Part shown: positions 25,285 through 31,706 of the stretch, in pieces
Layout of the letters: each line of letters starts with the position of its first letter
Position numbering within the stretch: the first letter of the stretch is position 1
Source of the DNA: Deltaproteobacteria bacterium
Lineage (GTDB): Bacteria; Desulfobacterota; Desulfobulbia; Desulfobulbales; Desulfurivibrionaceae
Length of the DNA: 40,508 nt
Assembly: GCA_021822005.1 (NCBI GenBank)
Contig: JAJZSH010000004.1
Span: 1 to 40,508, forward strand
Direction of reading: 5' to 3'
Notes under the pieces: model-generated
What the model saw: the letters and a program-made list of their open reading frames with translations, nothing else
Told to the model about the DNA's origin: nothing
Databases searched by the model: none
Program-made: the position numbers and the translations under genes

Positions 25285-25578
25285 ATGAAACGATCCAACC
25301 TTACCAGAAAAGAACTCTCGCAGACCATCAACGAGAAGATGGGCTTTTCGCAGCGGAGCGCCGGAGAAATGGTTGATGCTGTTTTTGATGCGCTCAAGAA
25401 AACCCTGCTGCAGGGCGAGGCCATCAAAATCGTGCAGTTCGGCACCTTCACCGTGCGGAAGAAATCCTCGCGGGTGGGACGCAACCCCCGGACCGGCGAA
25501 ACCATGGAGATCTCCAGGCGGCACATGGTATCCTTCAGGCCCAGCAAGGTGGTTCGGGAGAATTTGAACAAGGAATAA
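25285..25578 (+). CDS. ihfA: Integration host factor alpha
   Basis: Encodes 97 residues from ATG 25285. HU/IHF fold: LTRKELSQTINEKMGFSQ, the beta-arm with FGTFTVRKKSSRVGRNPRTG (the Pro intercalates in DNA) and ISRRHMVSFRPSKVVRENL. Position after pheT and before a MerR-like gene identifies IHF alpha rather than HU. It bends DNA at specific sites in recombination, replication and transcription control. Confidence 0.95.
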   Translation: MKRSNLTRKELSQTINEKMGFSQRSAGEMVDAVFDALKKTLLQGEAIKIVQFGTFTVRKKSSRVGRNPRTGETMEISRRHMVSFRPSKVVRENLNKE

Positions 25579-25587
25579 AGGAACAGT

Positions 25588-26010
25588 GTGACCAAAACAT
25601 CTTGCCAGAGTTTTGACGAGGGTCAAGGAACAGCAGGCGCCAGCCTGCCGGAGATTCCTGACAAGCGGTACTTCAAGATTGGCGAGGTGTGCGCGATAAC
25701 CGGGGTGAAGCAGCATGTGCTCCGGTACTGGGAGTCGGAATTCAGGATCCTCCACCCGCAGCGGGCTCAGTCCAAACAGCGGCTCTATCGCCGGGCGGAC
25801 GTGGAAACGGTCCTGGCGATCAAAAGGCTGCTCAAGGACGACGGCTTTACCATCAGCGGCGCCCAAAAAGCCCTGGCAAGGGATGGCGGCGGGCAGGAGC
25901 AGGACGCCATAGCGCCCGAAGCGGAGCAGGAGCTGCCAGGGAAACCGGCGGATATTTTTGTGCAGGTCAAGGCGGAGTTGCTGGCTCTGCAGAAAATTCT
26001 CGAGGAATAA
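25588..26010 (+). CDS. MerR-family transcriptional regulator
   Basis: Encodes 140 residues from GTG 25588, with AAAGGA upstream and 9 bases after ihfA. Winged helix at 28-95: [54 protein letters not shown] short acidic linker and a C-terminal helix follow ([16 protein letters not shown]). No metal-binding Cys are present, so it belongs to the short orphan MerR group commonly found next to ihfA in proteobacteria. Effector and targets unknown. No clear terminator follows. Confidence 0.92.
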   Translation: MTKTSCQSFDEGQGTAGASLPEIPDKRYFKIGEVCAITGVKQHVLRYWESEFRILHPQRAQSKQRLYRRADVETVLAIKRLLKDDGFTISGAQKALARDGGGQEQDAIAPEAEQELPGKPADIFVQVKAELLALQKILEE

Positions 26011-26032
26011 CGGTCGTTGGGGTGAGTCCAGC

Positions 26033-26061
26033 TTGACAGGCGCCCCGGGCCATGCTAAATA
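26033..26061 (+). promoter_or_regulatory. Consensus promoter, probably for tRNA-Pro, interrupted by a MITE
   Basis: TTGACA (26033-26038), a 17-bp spacer and TAAATA (26056-26061). The 148-bp element starts at the TA of this -10 box, so transcription from here would now read through the MITE before tRNA-Pro. Confidence 0.6.
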
Positions 26062-26207
26062 GTGCCCATCCGGAAACGGCCCTTTCGCCCGATTGCCGCG
26101 TTGCTCAGTCGCCGAAAAATGCTCACGTACCCTATGTACGCTCCGCTTTTTCGTCTCCCCTCGCGCCTTGCTCTCGAACGAAATTGCTCGTTTCCGGACG
26201 GACACTA
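26060..26207. mobile_element. 148-bp MITE-like element, copy 2 (inverted)
   Basis: The same element as 2402-2549 in opposite orientation, again exactly 148 bp and differing at only a few positions by eye. The ends are TAGTGCCCATCCGGAAAC and GTTTCCGGACGGACACTA. It has no coding capacity. It lies 37 bp upstream of tRNA-Pro, within that gene's promoter region. Confidence 0.87.
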
Positions 26208-26244
26208 AATATGGCCAACCTGTTGAGTGGAGATATATTTTTGT

Positions 26245-26321
26245 CGGGATGTAGCGCAGTCTGGTAGCGCACTTGAATGGGGTTCAAGGGGCCGGAGGTT
26301 CGAATCCTCTCATCCCGACCA
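26245..26321 (+). tRNA. tRNA-Pro (GGG)
   Basis: 77 bases with encoded CCA. The acceptor CGGGATG pairs with CATCCCG, the anticodon stem CTTGA/TCAAG encloses ATGGGGT (anticodon GGG), and the T arm contains GGTTCGAATCC. Mobile-element genes begin directly downstream, which is a common insertion point for integrative elements. Confidence 0.96.
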
Positions 26322-26330
26322 GTAATAGCA

Positions 26331-26364
26331 AGGAGTTACGATTTTAGAATCGTAGCTCCTTTTT
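26331..26364 (+). terminator. Intrinsic terminator after tRNA-Pro
   Basis: A 13-bp stem (26331-26343 with 26348-26360, one G-T pair) and a 4-base loop, followed by four T after the stem's last T. It ends the tRNA-Pro transcript and meets the convergent gene at 26364-26837. Confidence 0.85.
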
Positions 26365-26837
26365 CATTTGTCCAGCTTTTGTCCAGCTTTTAAGAGCAGC
26401 GCAGAAATCAATTCGGGGCTTTTGGCCTTTATAATCTCATCAAATTTAATTGTCCTGCCTGTCTCTCGTTCTGTCCTCCTAATCAGCGTCCAGCACGTTT
26501 CATTCCACTTTGAAAAAATTAGATCCTGTAGGATGCGGGCGGGTGGTTGTCCTGTCCACTCCGAGAGCTGGTAGAGCTCATCAGCGGTTTTGCCGTCTAG
26601 CGTGACGGATATACTTTTTTTCCGGTCACGATTCCGGGTTTGGCGGATTGCGCCATGAAGCCGGCGGCGTTGTGCCGCGCTGAAAAATAGATCGACAACG
26701 CTCTGGAGGTCTGCTGGGGAGGATGCCCCTCTGAGTGCCTGGGCTGCCTCGGGGGGCAGCTCGAGCAAATGACGGCCAATCCAGCCCTCTGCGGCTAAGT
26801 GATCCTCTTCGCTGATCTCATATCGCGGTCTTCCCAT
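26364..26837 (-). CDS. Unknown protein, possible DNA-binding regulator
   Basis: Encodes 157 residues from ATG 26837 with AAAGGAAAGG upstream. I do not recognise the family. The basic middle (RQTRNRDRKKSISVTLDGKT) followed by two predicted helices (ADELYQLSEWTGQPPARILQDLIF) resembles a ribbon-helix-helix arrangement, with a strand of alternating residues then helix-turn-helix; this is weak. It is divergent from alpA across a 217-bp region containing repeated CCATAACATA and a TGTTA-N5-TAACA palindrome, so it could be the element's repressor. It occupies the place where an integrase would usually be. Confidence 0.6.
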   Translation of the reverse strand: MGRPRYEISEEDHLAAEGWIGRHLLELPPEAAQALRGASSPADLQSVVDLFFSAAQRRRLHGAIRQTRNRDRKKSISVTLDGKTADELYQLSEWTGQPPARILQDLIFSKWNETCWTLIRRTERETGRTIKFDEIIKAKSPELISALLLKAGQKLDK

Positions 26838-26865
26838 TTCCTTTCCTTTACGTTCGCACTCAATT

Positions 26866-26946
26866 TGTTACACCATAACATAAAAAGCAAAACCCGCCAA
26901 CACGAAGGGATTCCAGCGGTAAAGTTTTTATGCTGACCATAACATA
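26866..26946. promoter_or_regulatory. Candidate operator sites between divergent genes
   Basis: A palindrome TGTTA-N5-TAACA (26866-26880) and a 10-bp direct repeat CCATAACATA (26873-26882 and 26937-26946). They lie between the minus-strand unknown gene and alpA. The binding protein is not known; the flanking regulators are the obvious candidates. Confidence 0.4.
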
Positions 26947-27054
26947 CTGAAATAATTAAAAAAGTATTGCAGCGGCAGAAAAATGAAAGCAAAATCAAGG
27001 GAAACCAAGGCGGTTTGTGCAATCGCTTGAAAGAATCTGAAGGGAGAAAACGGC

Positions 27055-27243
27055 ATGCAAAAAATATTGAGGAAAAAGGAGGTCAGGGAAATAACTGGTC
27101 TGAGCGACACGACCCTCTGGCGGCTTGAGCGCGCGAGTAAATTCCCGAGGAGACTTCGGCTTGGCGCCGGCGCAATCGGCTGGCTGCAAGAAGAGGTTGA
27201 GGGCTGGATTGAGGAAAAAGCGGCCGAGCGTGGGGCGGCCTAA
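27055..27243 (+). CDS. AlpA-family DNA-binding protein (excisionase-like)
   Basis: Encodes 62 residues from ATG 27055, with AGGGAG upstream. The whole protein is a MerR-like winged helix: ILRKKEVREITGLSDTTLWR, LERASKFPRRLRLG, AGAIGWLQEEVEGWI. AlpA proteins act as excisionases or activators of integrase/rep genes in genomic islands and satellites. The next gene starts 2 bases after the stop, so the two are coupled. No cognate integrase is visible in the window. Confidence 0.9.
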   Translation: MQKILRKKEVREITGLSDTTLWRLERASKFPRRLRLGAGAIGWLQEEVEGWIEEKAAERGAA

Positions 27244-27245
27244 AA

Positions 27246-28346
27246 ATGGTTTTCGGTGGCCAACGACAAATAGATACCAGATCGGCGGCTAAGCTTGTGG
27301 CGTCTTTGGTGGGCCATGACAATGTCATCAGCCTTTCCCGTTTGATACTAAAATTATTGGGCGGGGACTACCCTGCTGCAGTCTTGCTCTGTCAATCAAT
27401 ATATTGGCAGAGCAAGGTGGAAGCGGGGAAGGGAGGCACGAAAGACGGTTATTTTTGGAAATCGATGGCCGACTGGCATAGGGAAACAGCTCTTAGCGAG
27501 TATCAAGTCCGATCTGCCACTAAACGTCTGTTGAAAGCCGGATTTTTGAAGACCACGGTCAGAAAGGCATGGTCAGATCAGTCCCGTGACATGGTGCCCA
27601 CCGTGCATTACCTCGTTTATATGGATAATATATTAGAATCATTGCTTTCTTTAGTTTCCGCAGATTCAATTCCGAAAAAAATCAATTTTCAAATCAAAGA
27701 AAAGTGCAGAATCGACTCCGAGGAAATTGATGCGACTTTATATACAGAGACTACTAAAAAAACAAAAACTACCACCACCCTCTCCCCCTCATCATTTCCT
27801 GTAGCCCGGCTGAAGCCGGCGGCCCAAGACGCCGGTGGTGGTAGTGAGGATGTGAAAGAGTACATCAGGCTTGCCGCTGAAGATTACTGCCGAAGCAAAA
27901 ATCTTGGACCTGAAGGGCTGGCCGGGACAATCAACTCGATACAGAAACGGCTGGCATCCCAGGGAGGCATGACAGAGATTGATCAACAGCAGCTCTCGGC
28001 CTTCCGTAAGAGAAAGCAGGAGGTCCAGGTTATGCGAGCCCGGAGGGCCGTCCATGCAGAAATCATCCACCTGCCTTTGCCTGATGAGCCGCCTGTTTGG
28101 CGGCAGGCCAAAGAACATTTGCGGGACACCCTGCCCACCGACACTTACTTCCTGTGGATCGAACCCTTGATCTGCATAGCTCAAGAGGGCAACACCCTGG
28201 ATCTGGCCGGTACGGACCCGTATTTCTGCTCTTGGGTCAAAAATAACTGCCTGGCGGATATTCAGGACGCCTTGCAGGATGTAGGCCTGATGGGCGCCAA
28301 GGTGCGGCTGACAGTGGCCGTGGTTGACGCCGTGGAGATGCGGTGA
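27246..28346 (+). CDS. Replication-type protein with DnaA domain I-like C terminus
   Basis: Encodes 366 residues from ATG 27246, coupled to alpA. Residues 1-130 look like a winged-helix replication initiator of the plasmid/phage type (LLCQSIYWQSK, GYFWKSMADWHRETALSEYQ, VRSATKRLLKAGFL). A Thr/Lys linker follows. Residues about 285-360 match DnaA domain I: VWRQAKEHLRDTLPTDTYFLW, IEPLICIAQEGNTLDLAG, PYFCSWVKNNCLADIQDAL. In DnaA this domain recruits DnaB and regulators. The protein probably initiates replication of the excised element by borrowing the host helicase. A 78-bp palindrome lies in the linker coding region. Family assignment is by pattern; no motor or catalytic motif is seen. Confidence 0.7.
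   Translation: MVFGGQRQIDTRSAAKLVASLVGHDNVISLSRLILKLLGGDYPAAVLLCQSIYWQSKVEAGKGGTKDGYFWKSMADWHRETALSEYQVRSATKRLLKAGFLKTTVRKAWSDQSRDMVPTVHYLVYMDNILESLLSLVSADSIPKKINFQIKEKCRIDSEEIDATLYTETTKKTKTTTTLSPSSFPVARLKPAAQDAGGGSEDVKEYIRLAAEDYCRSKNLGPEGLAGTINSIQKRLASQGGMTEIDQQQLSAFRKRKQEVQVMRARRAVHAEIIHLPLPDEPPVWRQAKEHLRDTLPTDTYFLWIEPLICIAQEGNTLDLAGTDPYFCSWVKNNCLADIQDALQDVGLMGAKVRLTVAVVDAVEMR
27768..27845. repeat. 78-bp palindrome inside the rep linker
   Basis: Perfect 12-bp ends ACTACCACCACC (27768-27779) and GGTGGTGGTAGT (27834-27845), with an inner hairpin CCGGC-TGAA-GCCGG. It keeps the reading frame and encodes the Thr-rich to Gly-rich linker between the two domains of the replication protein. Confidence 0.6.
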
Positions 28347-28513
28347 TGGTTTTACTCTGTCCAGGCTGAACATGACCATGGCCAGCCTCGGCCTGATAGA
28401 GAAAAATGTCATCAAGGGTAGTAGTGGCGAAGATAACACGATCCGACCAAAAGCGGCCCGGGCGGGAGTAGTGTTCAGTCGTCATGATCACATGGTGGCA
28501 GGGAGCGAGAGCT

Positions 28514-28559
28514 AACTTTCTTCCAGAAAGTTTTATTCCCGCCCTCGCCCCAGCGAGGG
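28514..28559. other. Candidate origin of transfer (oriT)
   Basis: Two hairpins in tandem: AACTTTCT-TCC-AGAAAGTT (28514-28532) and CCCTCGC-CCCA-GCGAGGG (28542-28559), in the 268-bp noncoding gap 28347-28614 directly upstream of mobC and the relaxase gene. Placement and inverted repeats fit an oriT, but the nick site cannot be pointed out. The second hairpin could instead be a terminator stem, though no U-run follows. Confidence 0.4.
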
Positions 28560-28614
28560 TTTCGGGTGACTTGACTCCCTTCGGTCGTAGCTTAAAAATG
28601 TTAGGGGTTTCTGC

Positions 28615-28989
28615 ATGAATACCGAAAACAAAAAAAGAAAATATGGACCCACCCCGAAGCCGGCGTCAGAGCTGCGAAGGATAAGAGTTTCTTCTTTTTT
28701 CACCAAGGGAGAATTCGAGGAACTTTTACGCCGATCCGCCGGCGCAAACCCCCCTGCGTTTTTGCGCAAAGCAGCGTTGGGGACACTGGAATCGCGAGTG
28801 CCAGAGATCAATAAAAAGGCTTGGGAGTCGTTGGCCAGAGCGTCGGCAAACCTTAATCAAATTGCCGCATCCCTGAACACGATGTGGCAGGAAGGTGTAC
28901 TTCCTGGGCTACCTGAAATCGAAAACATAAAAATAGAGCTAGCTGATTTCAGAAATCAAATTTTAGGGATCTCAATTTCCCTTAGGTGA
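28615..28989 (+). CDS. mobC: MobC-like relaxosome accessory protein
   Basis: Encodes 124 residues from ATG 28615. The N terminus is basic (KKRKYGPTPKPASELRRIRV) with a ribbon-helix-helix-like strand and helices (RVSSFFTKGEFEELLRRSAG). The C-terminal half carries the MobC signature ESLARASANLNQIAASLN. MobC proteins bind oriT and open DNA for the relaxase. The relaxase gene starts 13 bases downstream. The family call rests on this pattern and on context. Confidence 0.8.
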   Translation: MNTENKKRKYGPTPKPASELRRIRVSSFFTKGEFEELLRRSAGANPPAFLRKAALGTLESRVPEINKKAWESLARASANLNQIAASLNTMWQEGVLPGLPEIENIKIELADFRNQILGISISLR

Positions 28990-29002
28990 GAGGAAGCGGC
29001 AA

Positions 29003-30715
29003 ATGAAAGCGATGAAAAATGTGAGCCGCGGCAAAGGATTCCGAGGTTGCCTCGATTATGTTTTTCTGCGAGATGAAAAGGCACGTCGAGCCGGAAAGAA
29101 GCCCGGAATCTTGATCGGCGGAAACATGTCAGGGCATGATCCGCGGACACTGGCCGCAGAATTTGGCATAACCCGTAAAGTTTTAACCAAACGAAAAATT
29201 GAAAAACCTGTTTGGCATCAAACCTTGAGATTACCTGCCGGAGAAAAATTACCCACTGAAAAGTGGATTGAAATCGCCGATGAATATATGTCGCTGATGG
29301 GGTTCACAGGCCTGCACATGCGGTCTTATGTGCTCCATGATGATGAAGATGGTCAACACATTCATATCGTTGCAAGTCGAGTGGGACTAGATGCTGATGT
29401 CTATAAGGGGCAAAACGATAATTACAGATCCACAAATATCGTACGTGGACTTGAAAAAAAGCATGGGTTGCGGGTGACATCTGAAGAAAAAAGGGACAAG
29501 GCGCAGCCCAGCAAAAATGAACTTGAAAAAGCTTTACGTACAGGCAAGCAGCCGCCCAAAATGGTGATCCAGAACACTATCGATCAGATCATGGCCTGTG
29601 GTTCGCTTGGTACCTCTGATTTTGTATTTCTCTTAGGCGAATACGAGATAACCGCCAAAGCCAATATCGCGTCAACAGGCAAACTCAGTGGCTTTTCTTT
29701 CTCTTTGGCCAGCCACACCGACAAGTCCGGCCAACCTATTTTTTTTAAAGGTAGCACACTAGGCAAGGCATTCACTGCTACAGGCCTGGAGTCACGCGGC
29801 CTTCAGTACAACCCAATCAGGGACATGCCAATACTCACCGGCCGCCACCCCCAGGCTGCACCAGATTATTCCGGTGCCCCGAAGATCCGAAAGAAAAACG
29901 GCGGCCGCGAGTTTTCCCTGATTGTTTTTATGCGTTTCGAGCCCTCCCCGGGCGGCCAGCTTTATCGCTGGCAATCCGGCGCTCCGGCGTTCATCGATCG
30001 GGGGAACGAAATCATTTGTGTAGGGAAAGCCACTGGCGCCAAGGTAAGGGGCATGCTAGACCTTGCCCGCGAAAAAGGTTGGTCACGAATTGAGCTATCC
30101 GGCCCGCGAGAGTTCCAGATGGCAGCCGCCAGGGAAGCCGCAATCCGGGGTATTTCTGTGTCGGGCGATAACAAAGAAATTCAAGAAATTTGGAGGCAAG
30201 AATATGACCGAACAGCAGATGCACGCAATGGTCTGGGGATCGATGAGCAAAACGTCGGAGATTCTGACCTGCGGCGGGAGGACGTAATCGATGGAATCGA
30301 AACTCGCCCAAGTTCAACGATTACCACCACCCCCGAAGCCTCCGATACTGCACGAAATAGAGCAAGCGAGACAGGAGATCCAGGGGCTCCGCCAAGATTT
30401 GACGGAGATAAAAAGAGCCATCGGGAACCTAAGCCTTCTGGTCAAGATGTCTGCAACCCTGTGGCCGGAGGAGATTTTCAAAACGATCGATCCTGGCTTA
30501 CAGACAATGAAAAGGGGAATCGAGGAGGACTTGCTAAAAATGGAAAAAAAGATTCTAAGCGAGACACAGGGTATGATCCAAGAGGTCTTGCGTCGCTTGA
30601 TCAAACGCATCGGCAGCCTGCCAGTCCAGATAGCCGAAGCGATGCCGAAGAAAGGTCTCTTCAACAGATAGAGCCAAAGCCACCCCTCAATCACCACCCT
30701 TCCCCTGGTGGATGA
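29003..30715 (+). CDS. MOBP-type relaxase with LPD7-like C-terminal domain
   Basis: Encodes 570 residues from ATG 29003, with GAGAGGAAG upstream. Residues 1-170 are the relaxase domain: a probable catalytic Tyr in GCLDYVFLRD (Tyr19) and the metal-binding histidine motif H112-DDEDGQ-H119-I-H121-IVASRV. Residues about 320-400 (DRGNEIICVGKATGAKVRGM, LDLAREKGWSRIELSGPREF) fit an LPD7-type domain, common in large mobilization proteins. After about residue 425 the sequence becomes hydrophilic and low-complexity because the DNA also encodes two genes in another frame (30204-30287, 30291-30671). It nicks oriT and pilots the strand during transfer, presumably through another element's secretion system. 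Confidence 0.9.
   Translation: MKAMKNVSRGKGFRGCLDYVFLRDEKARRAGKKPGILIGGNMSGHDPRTLAAEFGITRKVLTKRKIEKPVWHQTLRLPAGEKLPTEKWIEIADEYMSLMGFTGLHMRSYVLHDDEDGQHIHIVASRVGLDADVYKGQNDNYRSTNIVRGLEKKHGLRVTSEEKRDKAQPSKNELEKALRTGKQPPKMVIQNTIDQIMACGSLGTSDFVFLLGEYEITAKANIASTGKLSGFSFSLASHTDKSGQPIFFKGSTLGKAFTATGLESRGLQYNPIRDMPILTGRHPQAAPDYSGAPKIRKKNGGREFSLIVFMRFEPSPGGQLYRWQSGAPAFIDRGNEIICVGKATGAKVRGMLDLAREKGWSRIELSGPREFQMAAAREAAIRGISVSGDNKEIQEIWRQEYDRTADARNGLGIDEQNVGDSDLRREDVIDGIETRPSSTITTTPEASDTARNRASETGDPGAPPRFDGDKKSHREPKPSGQDVCNPVAGGDFQNDRSWLTDNEKGNRGGLAKNGKKDSKRDTGYDPRGLASLDQTHRQPASPDSRSDAEERSLQQIEPKPPLNHHPSPGG
30204..30287 (+). CDS. 27-residue ORF nested in the relaxase gene
   Basis: ATG 30204 is preceded by GGAGG (30192-30196) at ideal spacing. 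It encodes MTEQQMHAMVWGSMSKTSEI then LTCGGRT and stops at TAA 30285, 3 bases before the next ATG in the same frame. It lies entirely inside the relaxase gene in a different frame. It could be a real microprotein or a leader that delivers ribosomes to the next gene. I recognise no family. Confidence 0.45.
   Translation: MTEQQMHAMVWGSMSKTSEILTCGGRT
30291..30671 (+). CDS. 126-residue coiled-coil protein overlapping the relaxase 3' end
   Basis: ATG 30291 has a strong GGGAGG (30276-30281) 9 bases upstream. The product looks like a folded protein: Pro-rich start (VQRLPPPPKPPIL), a long heptad-like helix (HEIEQARQEIQGLRQDLTEI, KRAIGNLSLL), then further amphipathic helices (EDLLKMEKKILSETQGMIQE, VLRRLIKRI). 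The overlapped relaxase frame is low-complexity, suggesting that this frame is the constrained one. The arrangement recalls mobB inside mobA of RSF1010, although I see no sequence similarity to MobB. A relaxosome accessory role is inference. Confidence 0.7.
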   Translation: MESKLAQVQRLPPPPKPPILHEIEQARQEIQGLRQDLTEIKRAIGNLSLLVKMSATLWPEEIFKTIDPGLQTMKRGIEEDLLKMEKKILSETQGMIQEVLRRLIKRIGSLPVQIAEAMPKKGLFNR

Positions 30716-30759
30716 TTGCTCTTTCTTCTGTTGGCTCAGGCTAAAATTTTTTGGTTGCC

Positions 30760-30777
30760 TAGTGTCCGTCCGGAAAC
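30760..30777. repeat. Solo end of the 148-bp MITE family
   Basis: TAGTGTCCGTCCGGAAAC, identical to the left end of copy 1. The following sequence differs from the MITE interior, and I found no matching second end up to 31700. It may be one end of a longer related element whose other end was lost. Confidence 0.65.
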
Positions 30778-30862
30778 CCCGGTTTTAAATTGAGGGCTGT
30801 TGACATGCAGTAGCTGAGGGCGGCAAGGCGTTAAAGGAAAAATCCCGGACTGGATCGGCAAG

Positions 30863-31402
30863 TCAGCTTGGCCTTACCCGCATCCCGTTTGAGAAACTGG
30901 GGGCGTCCCTAACTTCCTCCGTGAGCGAGAATTTTGTGGCCCTGGAAACTGAGCAGCCGGCCGCCGAAAGAACTTTGCCACAGCAGCAGCCCAAGAGGGG
31001 CTGACTATCGTCTCTTTCTTTCATAACCTGCTGCAATTTGGGCTTCATGCGTAGGGCAGCATTGGCCGAGATCCCCATAGTTCTGGCCATATTAAGGGAA
31101 GAAATTCCGTCCTTGGCTCGGGTTATGAGGTAGATACCGAGAAACCATATCTTGAGCGGGAGTTTGGTGGCGACAAATATGGTCACCCTGATCAGAGATG
31201 TTTGAGAATGGCACCGGTGGCACTGGTAGACTTTGCTGCTATGGATTTCGCAATATTCAGTATGGCCGCATTCTGGACACTCAAAGCCTTGCGGTCAGCG
31301 CATCTTGAACAGAACGGATCGGCACTGCTCTTCAGTGTCGTATTGGGAGAGAAATTGTGTCAAACTCAACCCTCGTTGGAATTGGACCTTGTTTTTAGCC
31401 AT
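30863..31402 (-). pseudogene. IS1595-family transposase pseudogene
   Basis: The frame starts at ATG 31402 (MAKNKVQFQRGLSLTQFLSQ) and shows the IS1595 N-terminal zinc ribbon (FECPECGH...YQCHRCHSQTS) and helix-turn-helix region (TKLPLKIWFLGIYLITRAKD, GISSLNMARTMGISANAA). An in-frame TGA stands where Trp is expected (R-[W]-PQGF, near 31294-31296). After QPLLG (about 30990) similarity ends, with no DDE catalytic core, so the 3' part is lost or frameshifted. It cannot encode an active transposase. It marks the boundary between the mobilization genes and the efflux genes. Confidence 0.8.
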
Positions 31403-31517
31403 GGGATTCTCCTTTCAAGTGTGCTTTTGGAGAAGTATCCCATGCGACCTGGGACAAATAGCGTCCTATGCCTCGAAAAAGTAGCTGAAGATTAGTGGTA
31501 ATCAGAAAAAATATGAC

Positions 31518-31587
31518 GATTGGTAGCGTTATCCCTCGGAGTGTAACGCTGCCAATTGGATTTTTATTATGCTCGGAAGCATAATAA
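31518..31587. terminator. Two strong hairpins upstream of tetR1
   Basis: A 14-bp stem (31518-31531 with 31544-31557) is followed by TTTTT (31561-31565) on the plus strand and, a few bases beyond its other side, by six T on the minus strand; it could stop transcription from both sides. Next comes a perfect 10-bp hairpin TTATTATGCT-CGGA-AGCATAATAA (31564-31587). No gene is seen in 31403-31706. Confidence 0.5.
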
Positions 31588-31645
31588 ATTAGCTTTCCTT
31601 CGAATGTCCCAAGTCTTCTTTCTGAAATTCAGGCCCAAGACTCCA

Positions 31646-31689
31646 TTGACGTGACTTTGTAAATAAGTAAAATATAAATTTAACTTATT
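31646..31689 (+). promoter_or_regulatory. Promoter and palindromic operator of tetR1
   Basis: TTGACG (31646-31651), a 16-bp spacer and TAAAAT (31668-31673). A palindrome AATAAGTAAAAT-ATAA-ATTTAACTTATT (arms 31662-31673 and 31678-31689, one mismatched pair) covers the -10 region. It would suit autoregulation by the TetR-type product, whose ATG is 18 bases downstream. Confidence 0.55.
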
Positions 31690-31706
31690 CGGAATGGGGG
31701 TGAATC

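Larger units (their letters stand above)
26322..30759. mobile_element. Mobilizable element remnant at tRNA-Pro (extent uncertain)
   Basis: From tRNA-Pro onward the content changes from translation genes to a set typical of integrative mobilizable elements: unknown regulator, AlpA, replication-type protein, candidate oriT, MobC, relaxase and nested mob genes. Base composition is lower in GC than in the genes to the left. No integrase, type IV secretion or coupling-protein gene is visible, and I found no second copy of the tRNA-Pro 3' end downstream, so the right border is unknown. It may lie beyond the window and include the efflux genes. Confidence 0.55.

Noticed and set aside
26364-26837. 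Integrase or its remnant beside tRNA-Pro
   Set aside because: No R-H-R-Y tyrosine recombinase residues or serine recombinase motif; the gene is too short and looks regulatory.
30063-30203. Upstream extension of the 27-codon nested ORF (start at 30063)
   Set aside because: The extension lies in the LPD7-coding part of the relaxase, and the internal ATG 30204 has the strong ribosome site.
31202-31495. 97-codon plus-strand open frame
   Set aside because: Antisense to the zinc-ribbon part of the IS1595 transposase pseudogene, which explains the sequence better.
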